Assembly (NCBI GenBank): GCA_017305635.1
Contig: JAFKKF010000013.1
Span: 248,001-312,000 of the forward strand
Reading direction: 5' to 3'
DNA: 64,000 nt
From: Hyphomicrobiales bacterium
Lineage (GTDB): Bacteria; Pseudomonadota; Alphaproteobacteria; Rhizobiales; Kaistiaceae
The position numbers and the translations under genes are program-made. Positions 1-9,986 of the stretch are shown one piece after another (positions within the stretch are counted from its first letter, which is position 1; each line of letters starts with the position of its first letter). The notes below the pieces were generated by a model. That model saw nothing but the letters and a program-made list of their open reading frames with translations, had not been told where the DNA came from and did no database searches.

Positions 1-326
1 GCCCTGGCCTTCATCAGGGCCCGCTGCCGCGCCTGCTCGTCCGGGTCCTTCGGCCAGTTGGCATTGGCGAGCTCGGCATTGGCCGCCGGCGCCGGCAGCG
101 CCGCGCCCGCCGGCGGCGCGACGATCTTCGGACGCGGCTGGTAGCGGACGATCGGCTTCTTCGACCCGCCGAGCGAGACCATGCCGCTGACGTCCGCGAC
201 GGTTTGCGCGCCGGGCGTCATGCCGGTGCCATAGGTCATGCGGTCGCCCATGCAGCCGCCGAGCGCCACTGCCGAAACAGCGGCCGCGACCAGGCCAGAC
301 AAGCGAACTATCCGACGTGACTGCAT
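1..326 (-). CDS. Putative lipoprotein, partial (C-terminus off the left edge)
   Basis: Reading leftwards from the ATG at 324-326, the first 108 codons of an exported protein are visible. It begins with basic residues and a hydrophobic stretch, then a lipobox L-G-G-C with the cysteine at residue 25, so it should be lipidated after signal peptidase II cleavage. The mature part is rich in Gly, Pro and Ala, carries a KPIVRYQPRPKIV-like basic stretch and shows no recognisable catalytic domain. It lies on the same strand as ribF and the HAD gene, about 134 bp downstream of ribF. The function is unknown; a small envelope lipoprotein is the safest reading. The stop codon is outside the window, so the full length cannot be judged. 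Confidence 0.75.
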   Translation of the reverse strand, partial: MQSRRIVRLSGLVAAAVSAVALGGCMGDRMTYGTGMTPGAQTVADVSGMVSLGGSKKPIVRYQPRPKIVAPPAGAALPAPAANAELANANWPKDPDEQARQRALMKAR

Positions 327-460
327 TATTCCCGCGTGCCGATTTCCTCTTCGGCCAGGTTTCTGGCCCTGAAAGCCGGCGAAATTCCGGCCAACGGCTG
401 GCGAAGTCCTAGCCGATGCCGCCCCGCCCGACAACCTTTCGGCCGAAACCCGCCGATTCC

Positions 461-1414
461 CTAGACCGCGGGCGGGTGGGCGGAAAAGTAGGTCCGCGCG
501 GCGGCAACGTCCTCCCGCATCGCCGCCATCAGCGCCTCGACCGAATCGAAGCGCAGTTCCGGCCGCCGCCAGGCAAGGAACGTCACCGTCACCTCCTCAC
601 CATAGAGGTCGCCCGAGAAATCGAGGACGAAGGTCTCGAGGAGCGGCGCCCCATTGTCGAAGGTCGGCCGGCGTCCGTAGCTCGCCACGCCTTCGTGCAC
701 CGTGCCGTCGGCGCGGGTCAGCGTGACCACGTAGACGCCGTGGCGCAGCCGGCAATCGGGGCCGAGCGCGATATTGGCGGTCGGGAAGCCGAGGTCGCGC
801 CCGCGCCGGTCGCCGTGGATCACCGTGCCGGTCACGAACCAGGGATGGCCGAGGAGCACGCCCGCGCGCTCGACATTCCCTTCGGCCAGCGCCTCGCGGA
901 CGAGGGTCGAGGAAGCGCGCGCCTCGCCTTCCATGACGATCGGCACGACGACCACGTCGAAGCCGAGCCGCTCGCCATCCGCCTTCAGCGTCTCGATCGA
1001 GCCGGCGCGGCGGGCGCCGTAGCGGAAGTCGGGGCCGACGACGACCGCTTGCGCCTTCAGCCGGGCGGCGAGCATCTCCTCGGCGAAACGTGCCGGGCTC
1101 GCTCCGGCGAGCGCGAGGTCGAAGGGCGCCACCACCAGCCCGTCGATGCCGACGCGCGCCAGGCGCTGCGCCTTCTCGCGTACCGAGGTCAGCCGGAAGA
1201 CCGGCCTCTGCGGCTGGAAGAAGGTGCGCGGATGCGGCTCGAAGCTCAGCACCACCGCCGGCACGCCGCGGCGGCGCGCCTCGGCGAGGGTTCGCTCGAG
1301 AAGCACGGCATGGCCGCGATGGACGCCGTCGAAATTGCCGATCGCAACCACCCCGGAGGTCAGTTCCGGCGGGATGTCGTCGGGATCGTGGGCCGTGAGG
1401 GCTTTGGGCGGCAT
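461..1414 (-). CDS. ribF: Bifunctional riboflavin kinase / FAD synthetase
   Basis: Converts riboflavin to FMN and FMN to FAD in the cytoplasm. The 317-residue product has the usual RibF order. An N-terminal FAD synthetase (nucleotidyltransferase) domain has the GNFDGVHRGH motif at about 26-35 and an SSTLVREAL motif near 168. A C-terminal riboflavin kinase domain starts near 196, with GFPTANI at about 209-215. The open frame extends upstream to 1582, but homology starts just before GVVAIGNFDG and the total then matches the family (about 310-330), so the ATG at 1412-1414 was chosen. It follows the HAD gene on the same strand with a 58-bp gap, and the two may be co-transcribed. No FMN riboswitch is visible upstream. 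Confidence 0.95.
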   Translation of the reverse strand: MPPKALTAHDPDDIPPELTSGVVAIGNFDGVHRGHAVLLERTLAEARRRGVPAVVLSFEPHPRTFFQPQRPVFRLTSVREKAQRLARVGIDGLVVAPFDLALAGASPARFAEEMLAARLKAQAVVVGPDFRYGARRAGSIETLKADGERLGFDVVVVPIVMEGEARASSTLVREALAEGNVERAGVLLGHPWFVTGTVIHGDRRGRDLGFPTANIALGPDCRLRHGVYVVTLTRADGTVHEGVASYGRRPTFDNGAPLLETFVLDFSGDLYGEEVTVTFLAWRRPELRFDSVEALMAAMREDVAAARTYFSAHPPAV

Positions 1415-1472
1415 GTCCGGTCTTGTCAGGCGTGGCCGAAACTTAAGCGGCGGCCGCTGCCGGTCAAGGCGC

Positions 1473-2348
1473 TCACCATGTGAGCTTCGGTGCGAAGGCG
1501 CGGGCGGCGAGAGCGTGCTCGCCGAGGAAGGCGGCGACCTCTCCCGCGTCGGGCCGGTCGCGGTCGCCGAACTGGCCGGCATGGATGCCGCCGGCGATGA
1601 ACAATACGTCGAGATTCTCGTTCACGGCGCCGCGCACGTCGGTCTGCGCGCCGTCGCCGATGGCGAGCACGCGCTCCTTGCCGATGGCGCCGCCGGCAAG
1701 CTCGCCGAGGCGCTTCATCGCCGTCGCATAGATCGCCGGATAAGGCTTGCCGACCATCGTCGTCTCCCCGCCCGCGTCCCTGTAGCGGTTGGCGATGGCG
1801 CCGGCGCACCAGATCAGCGTGTTGCCGCGATCGACCACGACGTCCGGATTGACGCAGAGCATCGGAAGCTTGCGCGACTTCCACTCGGCGATCTGCCCGT
1901 CATAGTCCTCCGGCACTTCCGTCTCGTCGTCGAAGAGCCCGGTGCAGACGATCAGCTCGGCATCCGAGGCGTGCGGGACGAGGTGCAGGTCGAGGTCGTC
2001 GAAGAGGGTAAGCCCCCTCCCCGGCCCGACATGGAGCACGCGCACGCCCGGGCGTCCGCGCAACAGCTCGCGCCCCGTCTCGCCGGACGTCACCACGTCG
2101 TCATAGGCGTCGCGGGGGAAGCCGAGGCTGTCGAGCATGTCGACCACGTTCTGCCGGACGCGCGGCGCGTTGGTCAGCATCACCACCTTGCCGCCGCCGG
2201 CGCGGTATTTCCCGAGCGCCGCAGCGGCCTCGGGAAACGCCGCGACGCCGTTATGCACCACGCCCCACACGTCGCAGAGCAGCGCGCGGTATTCGCCGGC
2301 AAGCGCCGAGAGACCTGGAATCGGTTGCGGTTCGGAGATGTTCGCCAT
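1473..2348 (-). CDS. HAD superfamily class IIA hydrolase (TIGR01459/NagD-like)
   Basis: A 291-residue cytoplasmic HAD phosphatase. The N-terminal motif I is DVWGVVHNG, with the nucleophile Asp at about residue 26. Motif II is LTNAPR, motif III is the Lys in MVGKPYP, and motif IV is IGDGAQTDVRGA near the C-terminus. The cap lies between motifs II and III, as in class IIA (NagD/pNPPase-like) enzymes. The length fits the alphaproteobacterial TIGR01459 family, whose physiological substrate is not established. It lies directly upstream of ribF, an arrangement I associate with alphaproteobacteria, which suggests but does not prove a role in phosphorylated metabolite or flavin turnover. The ATG at 2346-2348 gives a full N-terminus. 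Confidence 0.9.
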   Translation of the reverse strand: MANISEPQPIPGLSALAGEYRALLCDVWGVVHNGVAAFPEAAAALGKYRAGGGKVVMLTNAPRVRQNVVDMLDSLGFPRDAYDDVVTSGETGRELLRGRPGVRVLHVGPGRGLTLFDDLDLHLVPHASDAELIVCTGLFDDETEVPEDYDGQIAEWKSRKLPMLCVNPDVVVDRGNTLIWCAGAIANRYRDAGGETTMVGKPYPAIYATAMKRLGELAGGAIGKERVLAIGDGAQTDVRGAVNENLDVLFIAGGIHAGQFGDRDRPDAGEVAAFLGEHALAARAFAPKLTW

Positions 2349-2394
2349 CCCGCTCGGCTAGTGGCTCGCGGCGAAGAGGTCAAGGTGGGCGCAT

Positions 2395-2478
2395 TCCCTC
2401 CCCCTCCGGTCGGCCTCTCCCCTGGTGGAGGGCTGTTTCTCTTGTCGAGCGGAGCGAGACCTGGAGAAACAGGGTCAC
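2395..2478. repeat. Dispersed palindromic intergenic repeat, copy 1
   Basis: Contains the CCTCTCCCC arm, here with an imperfect GGTGGAGGG partner, followed by a CTGTTTCTC...GAGAAACAG stem with arms at 2433-2441 and 2463-2471. The same stem type recurs in opposite orientation at 34977-35036. It lies in the 490-bp gap between the HAD gene and the sigma-54 regulator, which otherwise holds only two more copies of the family. Confidence 0.6.
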
Positions 2479-2530
2479 CGTCGGGCGCTGATCGCTGTGG
2501 GTGAAGACGCCGGCTGCGCCCGCCGAGCGC

Positions 2531-2603
2531 CCCCCTCTCCCCGGTGGGGAGAGGGCTCCGCCTCTTATGAGCGAAGCGAATTGGAGGCGGACGGGTGAGG
2601 GGG
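2531..2603. repeat. Dispersed palindromic intergenic repeat, copy 2
   Basis: The order is the CCCTCTCCCC/GGGGAGAGGG palindrome, then an internal stem CCGCCTC...GAGGCGG around GAGCGAAGCGAATT, then GGGTGAGGGGG. A near-identical copy in the opposite orientation lies at 32368-32440. It is wholly intergenic. Confidence 0.75.
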
Positions 2604-2684
2604 CAGAGCGTCGTGACATCCGTGGACCTTGCCTCCGCTGCACGCGCGGCATTGCGAGCGAAGAGCGGCGCCTCGCCGTTCTTT

Positions 2685-2744
2685 CCCCTCACCCGCTCGC
2701 CCGGCCAGCGCCGGGCTCACGACCTCTCCCCACCGGGGAGAGGT
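2685..2744. repeat. Dispersed palindromic intergenic repeat, copy 3
   Basis: Starts CCCCTCACCCGCTCGCCCGG, continues with a CCGG/CCGGG spacer stem and ends with the palindrome ACCTCTCCCC-AC-CGGGGAGAGGT. It is almost identical, in the same orientation, to the copy at 41253-41312. It ends about 95 bp before the sigma-54 regulator start. Confidence 0.78.
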
Positions 2745-2838
2745 AATCACCCTCCGATCACCCCCACGCTCATCCTTCGTTTACCCTAACCATCCATTGT
2801 CGACGGACCATCAACCGGAAGCGGGGGTCGCTCCGAGA

Positions 2839-4263
<1,425 letters not shown>

Positions 4264-4368
4264 GCACGCTGGAAAATCGGGTCCGGGCCTTGCTTCCTGT
4301 TGCCGGCATTGGAATTATGCCGGCAAAGCGCCTGCCGGATGCGGGCGACGAGTGGCGGGGACATCTTC

Positions 4369-4962
4369 ATGGACGTTCGGACCTTCCGGCGGAGCGCTTT
4401 CGTGGCCCTCGCGATGATCGGTGCCGCCCTCCCCGTCCGGGCGGCGCAGGCCGGGGATATCGCCGACAAGGCGTCTCAGGCGGAGGCGCTGCTTTCCGCC
4501 GGAAAGCCCCAGGAAGCGCTCGCCGCCTTCGATGCCGCGAGCGGGGATTTCTGGCAGGCCCTGCCGCTCTCCGTACGCGTCGCGACCTTCGTCGATTCCG
4601 TCGACGGCTATGGCAATTATCACGCCCTTCCCGAAGCTTCGTTCAAGCCCGGCGACACGCTGAAAATCTATCTGGAACCCGTGGGTTACGGTTTCGCCGA
4701 TGATGGCGGATCGTTCCGCGCCACGCTCGCCGCCGACCTCGAGGTGAAGACGCCGGGCGGCCTCATCTTCGGAAAGGCCAGCGATTTCGCGCGCCTCACG
4801 TGGTCGGCGAAGGAAAAGCTCTACCAGGTCCACGCCACCATCGCCTCGCCGCTCCCCGCCCTCAAACCCGGGGATTACTTGCTGACCCTGACGCTCCGCG
4901 ACCTCAATTCGCCGAAGACCGCGACCGTCGCCCTGCCCTTCACCCTCGCCAGCGCGCCCTGA
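4369..4962 (+). CDS. Exported protein of unknown function
   Basis: A 197-residue protein with a clear Sec signal sequence: basic DVRTFRR, hydrophobic SAFVALAMIGAALPV and a likely AQA cleavage site. The mature part begins with a short helical segment resembling a tetratricopeptide unit (SQAEALLSAGKPQEALAAFDAA), then a beta-rich region that includes KIYLEPVGYGF and ends with a TLTLRDLNSPKTATVALPF strand pattern. I do not recognise a named family. The beta-rich C-terminal half suggests a periplasmic fold. The ATG at 4369 was preferred because it starts the signal peptide; an upstream ATG at 4300 would add 23 non-signal residues. It lies about 105 bp after the sigma-54 regulator on the same strand and could be its target or simply a neighbour. 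Confidence 0.75.
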   Translation: MDVRTFRRSAFVALAMIGAALPVRAAQAGDIADKASQAEALLSAGKPQEALAAFDAASGDFWQALPLSVRVATFVDSVDGYGNYHALPEASFKPGDTLKIYLEPVGYGFADDGGSFRATLAADLEVKTPGGLIFGKASDFARLTWSAKEKLYQVHATIASPLPALKPGDYLLTLTLRDLNSPKTATVALPFTLASAP

Positions 4963-4964
4963 CC

Positions 4965-4993
4965 ACTTGTCCCCGCCCCTGGCGGGGACAAGT
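4965..4993. terminator. Perfect 13-bp stem-loop, possible terminator
   Basis: ACTTGTCCCCGCC and its exact reverse complement are separated by CCT, directly after the stop of the exported protein. There is no T-run, so intrinsic termination would be weak. It separates that gene from the groESL promoter. Confidence 0.55.
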
Positions 4994-5051
4994 CGGCGAC
5001 CCCATGTGCCGGGCCGGCAACGGGCGCACGGGAATCTTGTTCCCCCTCTCC

Positions 5052-5080
5052 TTGACAAAAAAACGGGCTCTTCCTAAATC
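5052..5080 (+). promoter_or_regulatory. Sigma-70-type promoter of groESL
   Basis: TTGACA at 5052-5057, a 17-bp spacer, then TAAATC at 5075-5080. The consensus -35 box and optimal spacing lie immediately upstream of the CIRCE element, so the predicted start falls at or just before the operator. Confidence 0.75.
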
Positions 5081-5091
5081 CGCGCCAGCCT

Positions 5092-5118
5092 TTGGCACTC
5101 GCCTCCGGGGAGTGCTAG
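5092..5118. promoter_or_regulatory. CIRCE operator (HrcA binding site)
   Basis: TTGGCACTC-N9-GAGTGCTAG is a one- or two-mismatch match to the CIRCE consensus TTAGCACTC-N9-GAGTGCTAA. It lies between the groESL promoter and groES, about 64 bp before the start codon. HrcA bound here would repress groESL until heat or misfolded protein titrates GroEL. hrcA itself is not in the window. Confidence 0.93.
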
Positions 5119-5181
5119 CAACGGCGCAAGCCGAGCGTTCCAGAGGCAGGATCGTAGGTTCTCAAAAGGAAGCGAAACCCC

Positions 5182-5499
5182 ATGAAATTCCGCCCTTTGC
5201 ACGACCGCGTGGTCGTTCGCCGGGTTGAGTCCGAAGAGCGGACTGCCGGCGGCATCATCATTCCGGACACCGCCAAGGAGAAGCCGCAGGAAGGCGAAGT
5301 CGTCGCCGTCGGCCCCGGTGGCCGCGACGAAGCCGGCAAGCTGATCCCGCTCGACGTCAAGGCCGGCGACCGCATCCTGTTCGGCAAGTGGTCGGGCACG
5401 GAAGTGAAGATCGACGGCACCGAATACCTGATCATGAAGGAATCCGACGTGATGGGTATCATCGAGGGCAAGTCCGCCTCGGGCAAGAAGGCCGCGTAA
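5182..5499 (+). CDS. groES: Co-chaperonin GroES (Hsp10)
   Basis: The seven-fold co-chaperonin lid of the GroEL cage. The 105-residue product starts [14 protein letters not shown] and has the mobile-loop segment [19 protein letters not shown] that contacts GroEL, then [11 protein letters not shown] and the C-terminal ESDVMGIIE. It is slightly longer than the E. coli protein (97) because of a Lys/Ala/Ser tail. AAAAGGAAG precedes the ATG as a Shine-Dalgarno sequence. It is first in the groES-groEL operon, with 52 bp to groEL, and is controlled by the CIRCE operator just upstream. Confidence 0.98.
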   Translation: MKFRPLHDRVVVRRVESEERTAGGIIIPDTAKEKPQEGEVVAVGPGGRDEAGKLIPLDVKAGDRILFGKWSGTEVKIDGTEYLIMKESDVMGIIEGKSASGKKAA

Positions 5500-5524
5500 G
5501 CACCAGCTTGACGCGGTTTTTTGA

Positions 5525-7192
<1,668 letters not shown>

Positions 7193-7222
7193 CGAAGTCC
7201 CGCCACCCAGCGATCTCTCCTG

Positions 7223-7248
7223 CCGAAGTCGGGTAGACCCGACTTCGG
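7223..7248. repeat. Perfect inverted repeat between duplicated groEL tails
   Basis: CCGAAGTCGGGT-AG-ACCCGACTTCGG, a 12-bp perfect stem with a 2-base loop. It is flanked by two copies of a 17-bp sequence at 7176-7192 and 7251-7267 that ends in the groEL stop codon. It may act as a first transcript-stabilising or terminating hairpin, or be an inserted palindrome. Confidence 0.7.
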
Positions 7249-7290
7249 TAGCGGCATGGACTTCTAAGTCCAGCATCCTCGGACCAAACG

Positions 7291-7325
7291 AAGGGGGCGC
7301 AGCGCGAGCTGCGCCCCCTTCTCGT
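7291..7325 (+). terminator. groESL terminator
   Basis: AAGGGGGCGCAGC-GCGA-GCTGCGCCCCCTT, a 13-bp perfect stem with a 4-base loop, followed by the pyrimidine-rich CTCGTTC. It lies about 100 bp after the groEL stop and before the toxin-antitoxin promoter, so it likely separates the two transcription units. Confidence 0.8.
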
Positions 7326-7347
7326 TCGGCCACGACTTGCATTCGGT

Positions 7348-7370
7348 GCGTATATTTCCATAATATACGC
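7348..7370. promoter_or_regulatory. Palindromic operator / promoter of the BrnT toxin-antitoxin operon
   Basis: GCGTATATT-N5-AATATACGC, perfect 9-bp arms ending one base before the toxin ATG. It includes a possible -10 box TAATAT at 7361-7366, with TTGCAT at 7337-7342 as a -35 (18-bp spacer). The AT-rich dyad stands out in this GC-rich sequence. It is the expected site for ribbon-helix-helix autorepression by the antitoxin, and the transcript would be nearly leaderless. Confidence 0.75.
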
Positions 7371-7371
7371 G

Positions 7372-7665
7372 ATGCTCGATCTGGCTAGGATAGAGGGCTT
7401 TGATTGGGATAATGGCAATTCGCGCAAGAGCGAAGCCAAGCACTCCGTGAGCCGCGAGGAAGCCGAGCAGGTATTCTTCGATGAGCCGGTTGTGATCGTG
7501 CCGGACATCGCTCATAGCGCCGTGGAGGAACGCTTCCACGCATTCGGCAAGACCGTAGCCGGACGCCTGCTTCAAGTCTCCTTTACGACAAGAGCCGGTG
7601 GGCGCTTGATCCGGGTCATATCGGCACGCGACATGAGCGCAAAAGAAAGAGCACGCTATGCTTAG
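7372..7665 (+). CDS. brnT: BrnT-family toxin (DUF497)
   Basis: A 97-residue ribonuclease-like toxin of type II toxin-antitoxin modules. It shows the family pattern: FDWDNGNSRKSEAKHSVSREEA at the N-terminus, an ERFHAFGKT block in the middle, then RLLQVSFTTR and the terminal [20 protein letters not shown]. BrnT proteins fold like RelE and cut mRNA. The ATG lies directly after the palindromic operator. The stop overlaps the antitoxin start by 8 bp, so translation is probably coupled, with toxin first and antitoxin second as usual for BrnTA. It sits between groEL and an unrelated MFS gene with no other mobile-element trace. Confidence 0.9.
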   Translation: MLDLARIEGFDWDNGNSRKSEAKHSVSREEAEQVFFDEPVVIVPDIAHSAVEERFHAFGKTVAGRLLQVSFTTRAGGRLIRVISARDMSAKERARYA

Positions 7666-7918
7666 GAAGGCCAAGAATATCCCAAAGTTCGGCTCCGAGG
7701 CAGCGGAGCGCGAGTTCTGGGAGACCCACGATACCGAAGGGTTGATCGACTGGAGCAAGGCGCAGCGTGTCCGCTTCCCCAACCTCAAGCCATCGACCAA
7801 GTCGATCTCTCTGCGCCTCCCGCTCGGCCTCCTTGAGCAGATCAAGGTCGAGGCCAACAAGCGGGATGTGCCCTATCAGTCGCTGATCAAGATATGGCTC
7901 GCCGAGAAGGTCTCGTAG
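7658..7918 (+). CDS. CopG-type antitoxin partner of BrnT
   Basis: An 86-residue antitoxin. The N-terminal part has the toxin-neutralising signature [19 protein letters not shown]. The C-terminal part is a ribbon-helix-helix DNA-binding domain, with beta strand [10 protein letters not shown] followed by helices [24 protein letters not shown]. This matches the CopG_antitoxin family (PF12441) rather than the classical BrnA family (DUF4415), so brnA is not used as a symbol. It overlaps the toxin gene by 8 bp. The family normally binds its own promoter as a complex with the toxin, and the dyad at 7348-7370 is the likely target. Confidence 0.88.
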   Translation: MLRKAKNIPKFGSEAAEREFWETHDTEGLIDWSKAQRVRFPNLKPSTKSISLRLPLGLLEQIKVEANKRDVPYQSLIKIWLAEKVS

Positions 7919-7925
7919 CCTTCCC

Positions 7926-9224
7926 TCACACCCCCTGCGTCACGGTGGCCGGGCTGCGCCGCGCCCGCCCGATGGTGAGCGCGAGCACCGCCGCGATGAG
8001 GCAGAGCACGCCGGCGCCGAAGAAGGCCGGCAGGTAGCTCGCCAGCTCCGTCCGCGACAGGCCCGCGCTGAAGGCGGCGGTCGCGGCGCCGATCTGGTGT
8101 CCGGCGAATATCCAGCCGAAGACGAGGTTGGCGCGCTCGCGGCCGAAATTCTCGGCCGTCAGCCTGACCGTCGGCGGCACGGTCGCCACCCAGTCGAGGC
8201 CGTAGAAGACGGCAAAGAGCGACAGGCCATAGAACGAGAAGTCGGTGAAGGGCAGCGCGGCGAGCGAAAGCCCGCGCAGCCCGTAGTACCAGAAGAGCAG
8301 CCAGCGATTGTCGTAGCGGTCCGACAGCCAGCCGGACAGGATCGTGCCGAAGAAATCGAAGATTCCGATCACGGCGAGCAGGCCGGCGGCATGCACGGCC
8401 TCGATGCCGTAGTCGCCGCAGAGCGAGATGAAGTGCGTCTGGATCAGGCCGTTGGTGCTCGCGCCGCAGACGAAAAAGGTCGCGAACAGCACCCAGAAGG
8501 TGCGCGAGCGAGAGGCATCGCGCAGCGCCAGCAGGGGCGACGTGATGAGCACGGAGAGACCTGCCGGCGCCGGCGGTGGCGGCGTGACGGTGCTCTCGCC
8601 GTAGGCGGGCAGGCCGAGGTCGGACGGCCGATCGCGCATCAGGAGCAGGACCGCCGCGATCACGATGACCAGGGTCGCGGTGATGAAGAGAAGCGCCGCG
8701 CGCCAGCCGAAAGCCTCGGTGAGACTCGCAAGGATCGGGAGGAAAACCAGTTGCCCGGTCGCCGAGCTCGCCGTCATCATGCCGACGACGAGGCCGCGGC
8801 GATGGGTGAACCAGCGCGTGGCGACGGTCGCGCCGAGGACCAGCGCGGTGAGGCCGGAGCCGACGCCGACCACCACGCCCCAGAGGACGATCAGCTGCCA
8901 GAGCTCGCCCATGAAGAGCGAGAGCAGGTAGCCGCCGCCGATCATGACGAGGGCGACGACCACGACCGGCCGAAGGCCGAAGCGGTTGAGGAAGGCGGCG
9001 GCGAAAGGCCCGAGCAGGCCATAGAGGAGAATCCGCAGGGCGATCGCGGTCGATATCTCCGCCGTGCTCCAGCCGAACTCCTTCTCGAGCGGCACGATCA
9101 GCACGCCGCCCGCGCCCAGGGCGCCCGCGGTGACCAGCATGGTGAGGAACGTGACGCCGACGACGACCCACCCATAGTGGACATGGCGGCGCTGAAGCGT
9201 CGCGGCGAGACGGTTCGAAAACAT
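7926..9224 (-). CDS. MFS transporter
   Basis: A 432-residue major facilitator with about 12 hydrophobic segments, from [20 protein letters not shown] to the last helices near [19 protein letters not shown]. The N-terminal YGWVVV start and overall pattern resemble the oxalate/formate antiporter and monocarboxylate-transporter-like branch of the MFS, but the substrate cannot be named. The start at 9224 was chosen because recognisable homology begins there; the longer frame runs back through the divergent intergenic region. It is divergent from the TetR gene at 9322, with a palindrome between them, so the TetR protein probably controls it. It ends 7 bp from the convergent antitoxin gene. Confidence 0.87.
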   Translation of the reverse strand: MFSNRLAATLQRRHVHYGWVVVGVTFLTMLVTAGALGAGGVLIVPLEKEFGWSTAEISTAIALRILLYGLLGPFAAAFLNRFGLRPVVVVALVMIGGGYLLSLFMGELWQLIVLWGVVVGVGSGLTALVLGATVATRWFTHRRGLVVGMMTASSATGQLVFLPILASLTEAFGWRAALLFITATLVIVIAAVLLLMRDRPSDLGLPAYGESTVTPPPPAPAGLSVLITSPLLALRDASRSRTFWVLFATFFVCGASTNGLIQTHFISLCGDYGIEAVHAAGLLAVIGIFDFFGTILSGWLSDRYDNRWLLFWYYGLRGLSLAALPFTDFSFYGLSLFAVFYGLDWVATVPPTVRLTAENFGRERANLVFGWIFAGHQIGAATAAFSAGLSRTELASYLPAFFGAGVLCLIAAVLALTIGRARRSPATVTQGV

Positions 9225-9276
9225 GGGACGGCTCTCAGCGGGTGGAAGCGCCATCGCGGGATGGCATTGCGTATTG

Positions 9277-9290
9277 ATGATGATCATCAT
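9277..9290. promoter_or_regulatory. Candidate TetR operator between the MFS and tetR genes
   Basis: ATGATGATCATCAT, a perfect 14-bp palindrome in the 97-bp divergent spacer, followed by the AT-rich ATAAAAAGTC. Its position suits simultaneous control of both genes by the adjacent TetR regulator. Confidence 0.6.
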
Positions 9291-9321
9291 ATAAAAAGTC
9301 AACCCGAAGGAAGTCGGAGAC

Positions 9322-9897
9322 ATGCGCGTCAGCCGCGAGAAGGCCGCCGAGAACCGCGACAAGATCGTCGCCGCCGCCGGCTCGCTCTTCCGCGCGAAGG
9401 GATTCGACGGCGCCGCGGTTGCCGATCTGATGAAGGCGGCCGGCCTCACCCATGGCGGCTTCTACGGGCACTTCGAATCGAAGGACGCCCTCGTCGCGGA
9501 AGCCCTTTCCCGCGTGCTCGCGGGATCGATCGAGCGCTGGAACCGGTATGGCGACGAGGACCCGGATGGCGCGCTCGCCCGGATCGTCCGCCGCTATCTC
9601 TCGCCCGAGATGCGGGACAATCCGTCCGGCGCCTGCGCGGTTCCTTCGCTCGGCGCCGAGGTCGTCCGCCAGGGGCCGGAAGCGAAAGGCACCTTCACCC
9701 GGGGCATCAAGGGCCTCGCGGACGCGCTCCAGCGCCTGATGCGGCGGCGCACGACGGAGAAGCGGCGCGCCGAGGCGCTGGCCACGCTCGCGAGCCTTGT
9801 CGGCGCCGTCGTTCTCGCCCGCGCCGTCGACGACCCCGCCTTCTCGGACGAAATCCTCTCAGCGACCGCCGGGAAGCTGCTCGGGGCGGCGGAATAG
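9322..9897 (+). CDS. TetR family transcriptional regulator
   Basis: A 191-residue repressor. The N-terminal helix-turn-helix is typical: [58 protein letters not shown]. The FYGHF form of the YxHF motif occurs in the NemR/AcrR-like branch with a TetR_C-type ligand domain. The ligand domain spans about residues 70-190 and contains a single cysteine region near [11 protein letters not shown], which might sense electrophiles; that is inference only. Divergently transcribed from the MFS gene, with a perfect 14-bp palindrome between the two starts, it most likely represses the exporter and itself. Confidence 0.9.
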   Translation: MRVSREKAAENRDKIVAAAGSLFRAKGFDGAAVADLMKAAGLTHGGFYGHFESKDALVAEALSRVLAGSIERWNRYGDEDPDGALARIVRRYLSPEMRDNPSGACAVPSLGAEVVRQGPEAKGTFTRGIKGLADALQRLMRRRTTEKRRAEALATLASLVGAVVLARAVDDPAFSDEILSATAGKLLGAAE

Positions 9898-9986
9898 CCG
9901 CATTACCGGCCGGTAATTTCCCGGAAAGGTTTCTGCTAGGCTCCGCCGCTCATATTCGCGGCGCCGTCCCCCGGGAACGTCTCTCC

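Noticed and set aside
2380..2790. Short open frames in the gap before the sigma-54 regulator
   Set aside because: They lie within the palindromic repeats and translate to Pro/Arg/Gly-rich sequence.
7223..7248. Main groESL terminator at the first hairpin
   Set aside because: It has no T-rich tail and lies before the stronger stem at 7291-7320; it is listed as an inverted repeat.
8097..9986. A very long plus-strand open frame running into the ABC transporter gene
   Set aside because: It is antisense to the MFS gene and then out of frame with tetR. Its composition (Arg, Glu, Asp, Gly runs) is the usual shadow of GC-rich coding sequence. Homology begins only at 9987.
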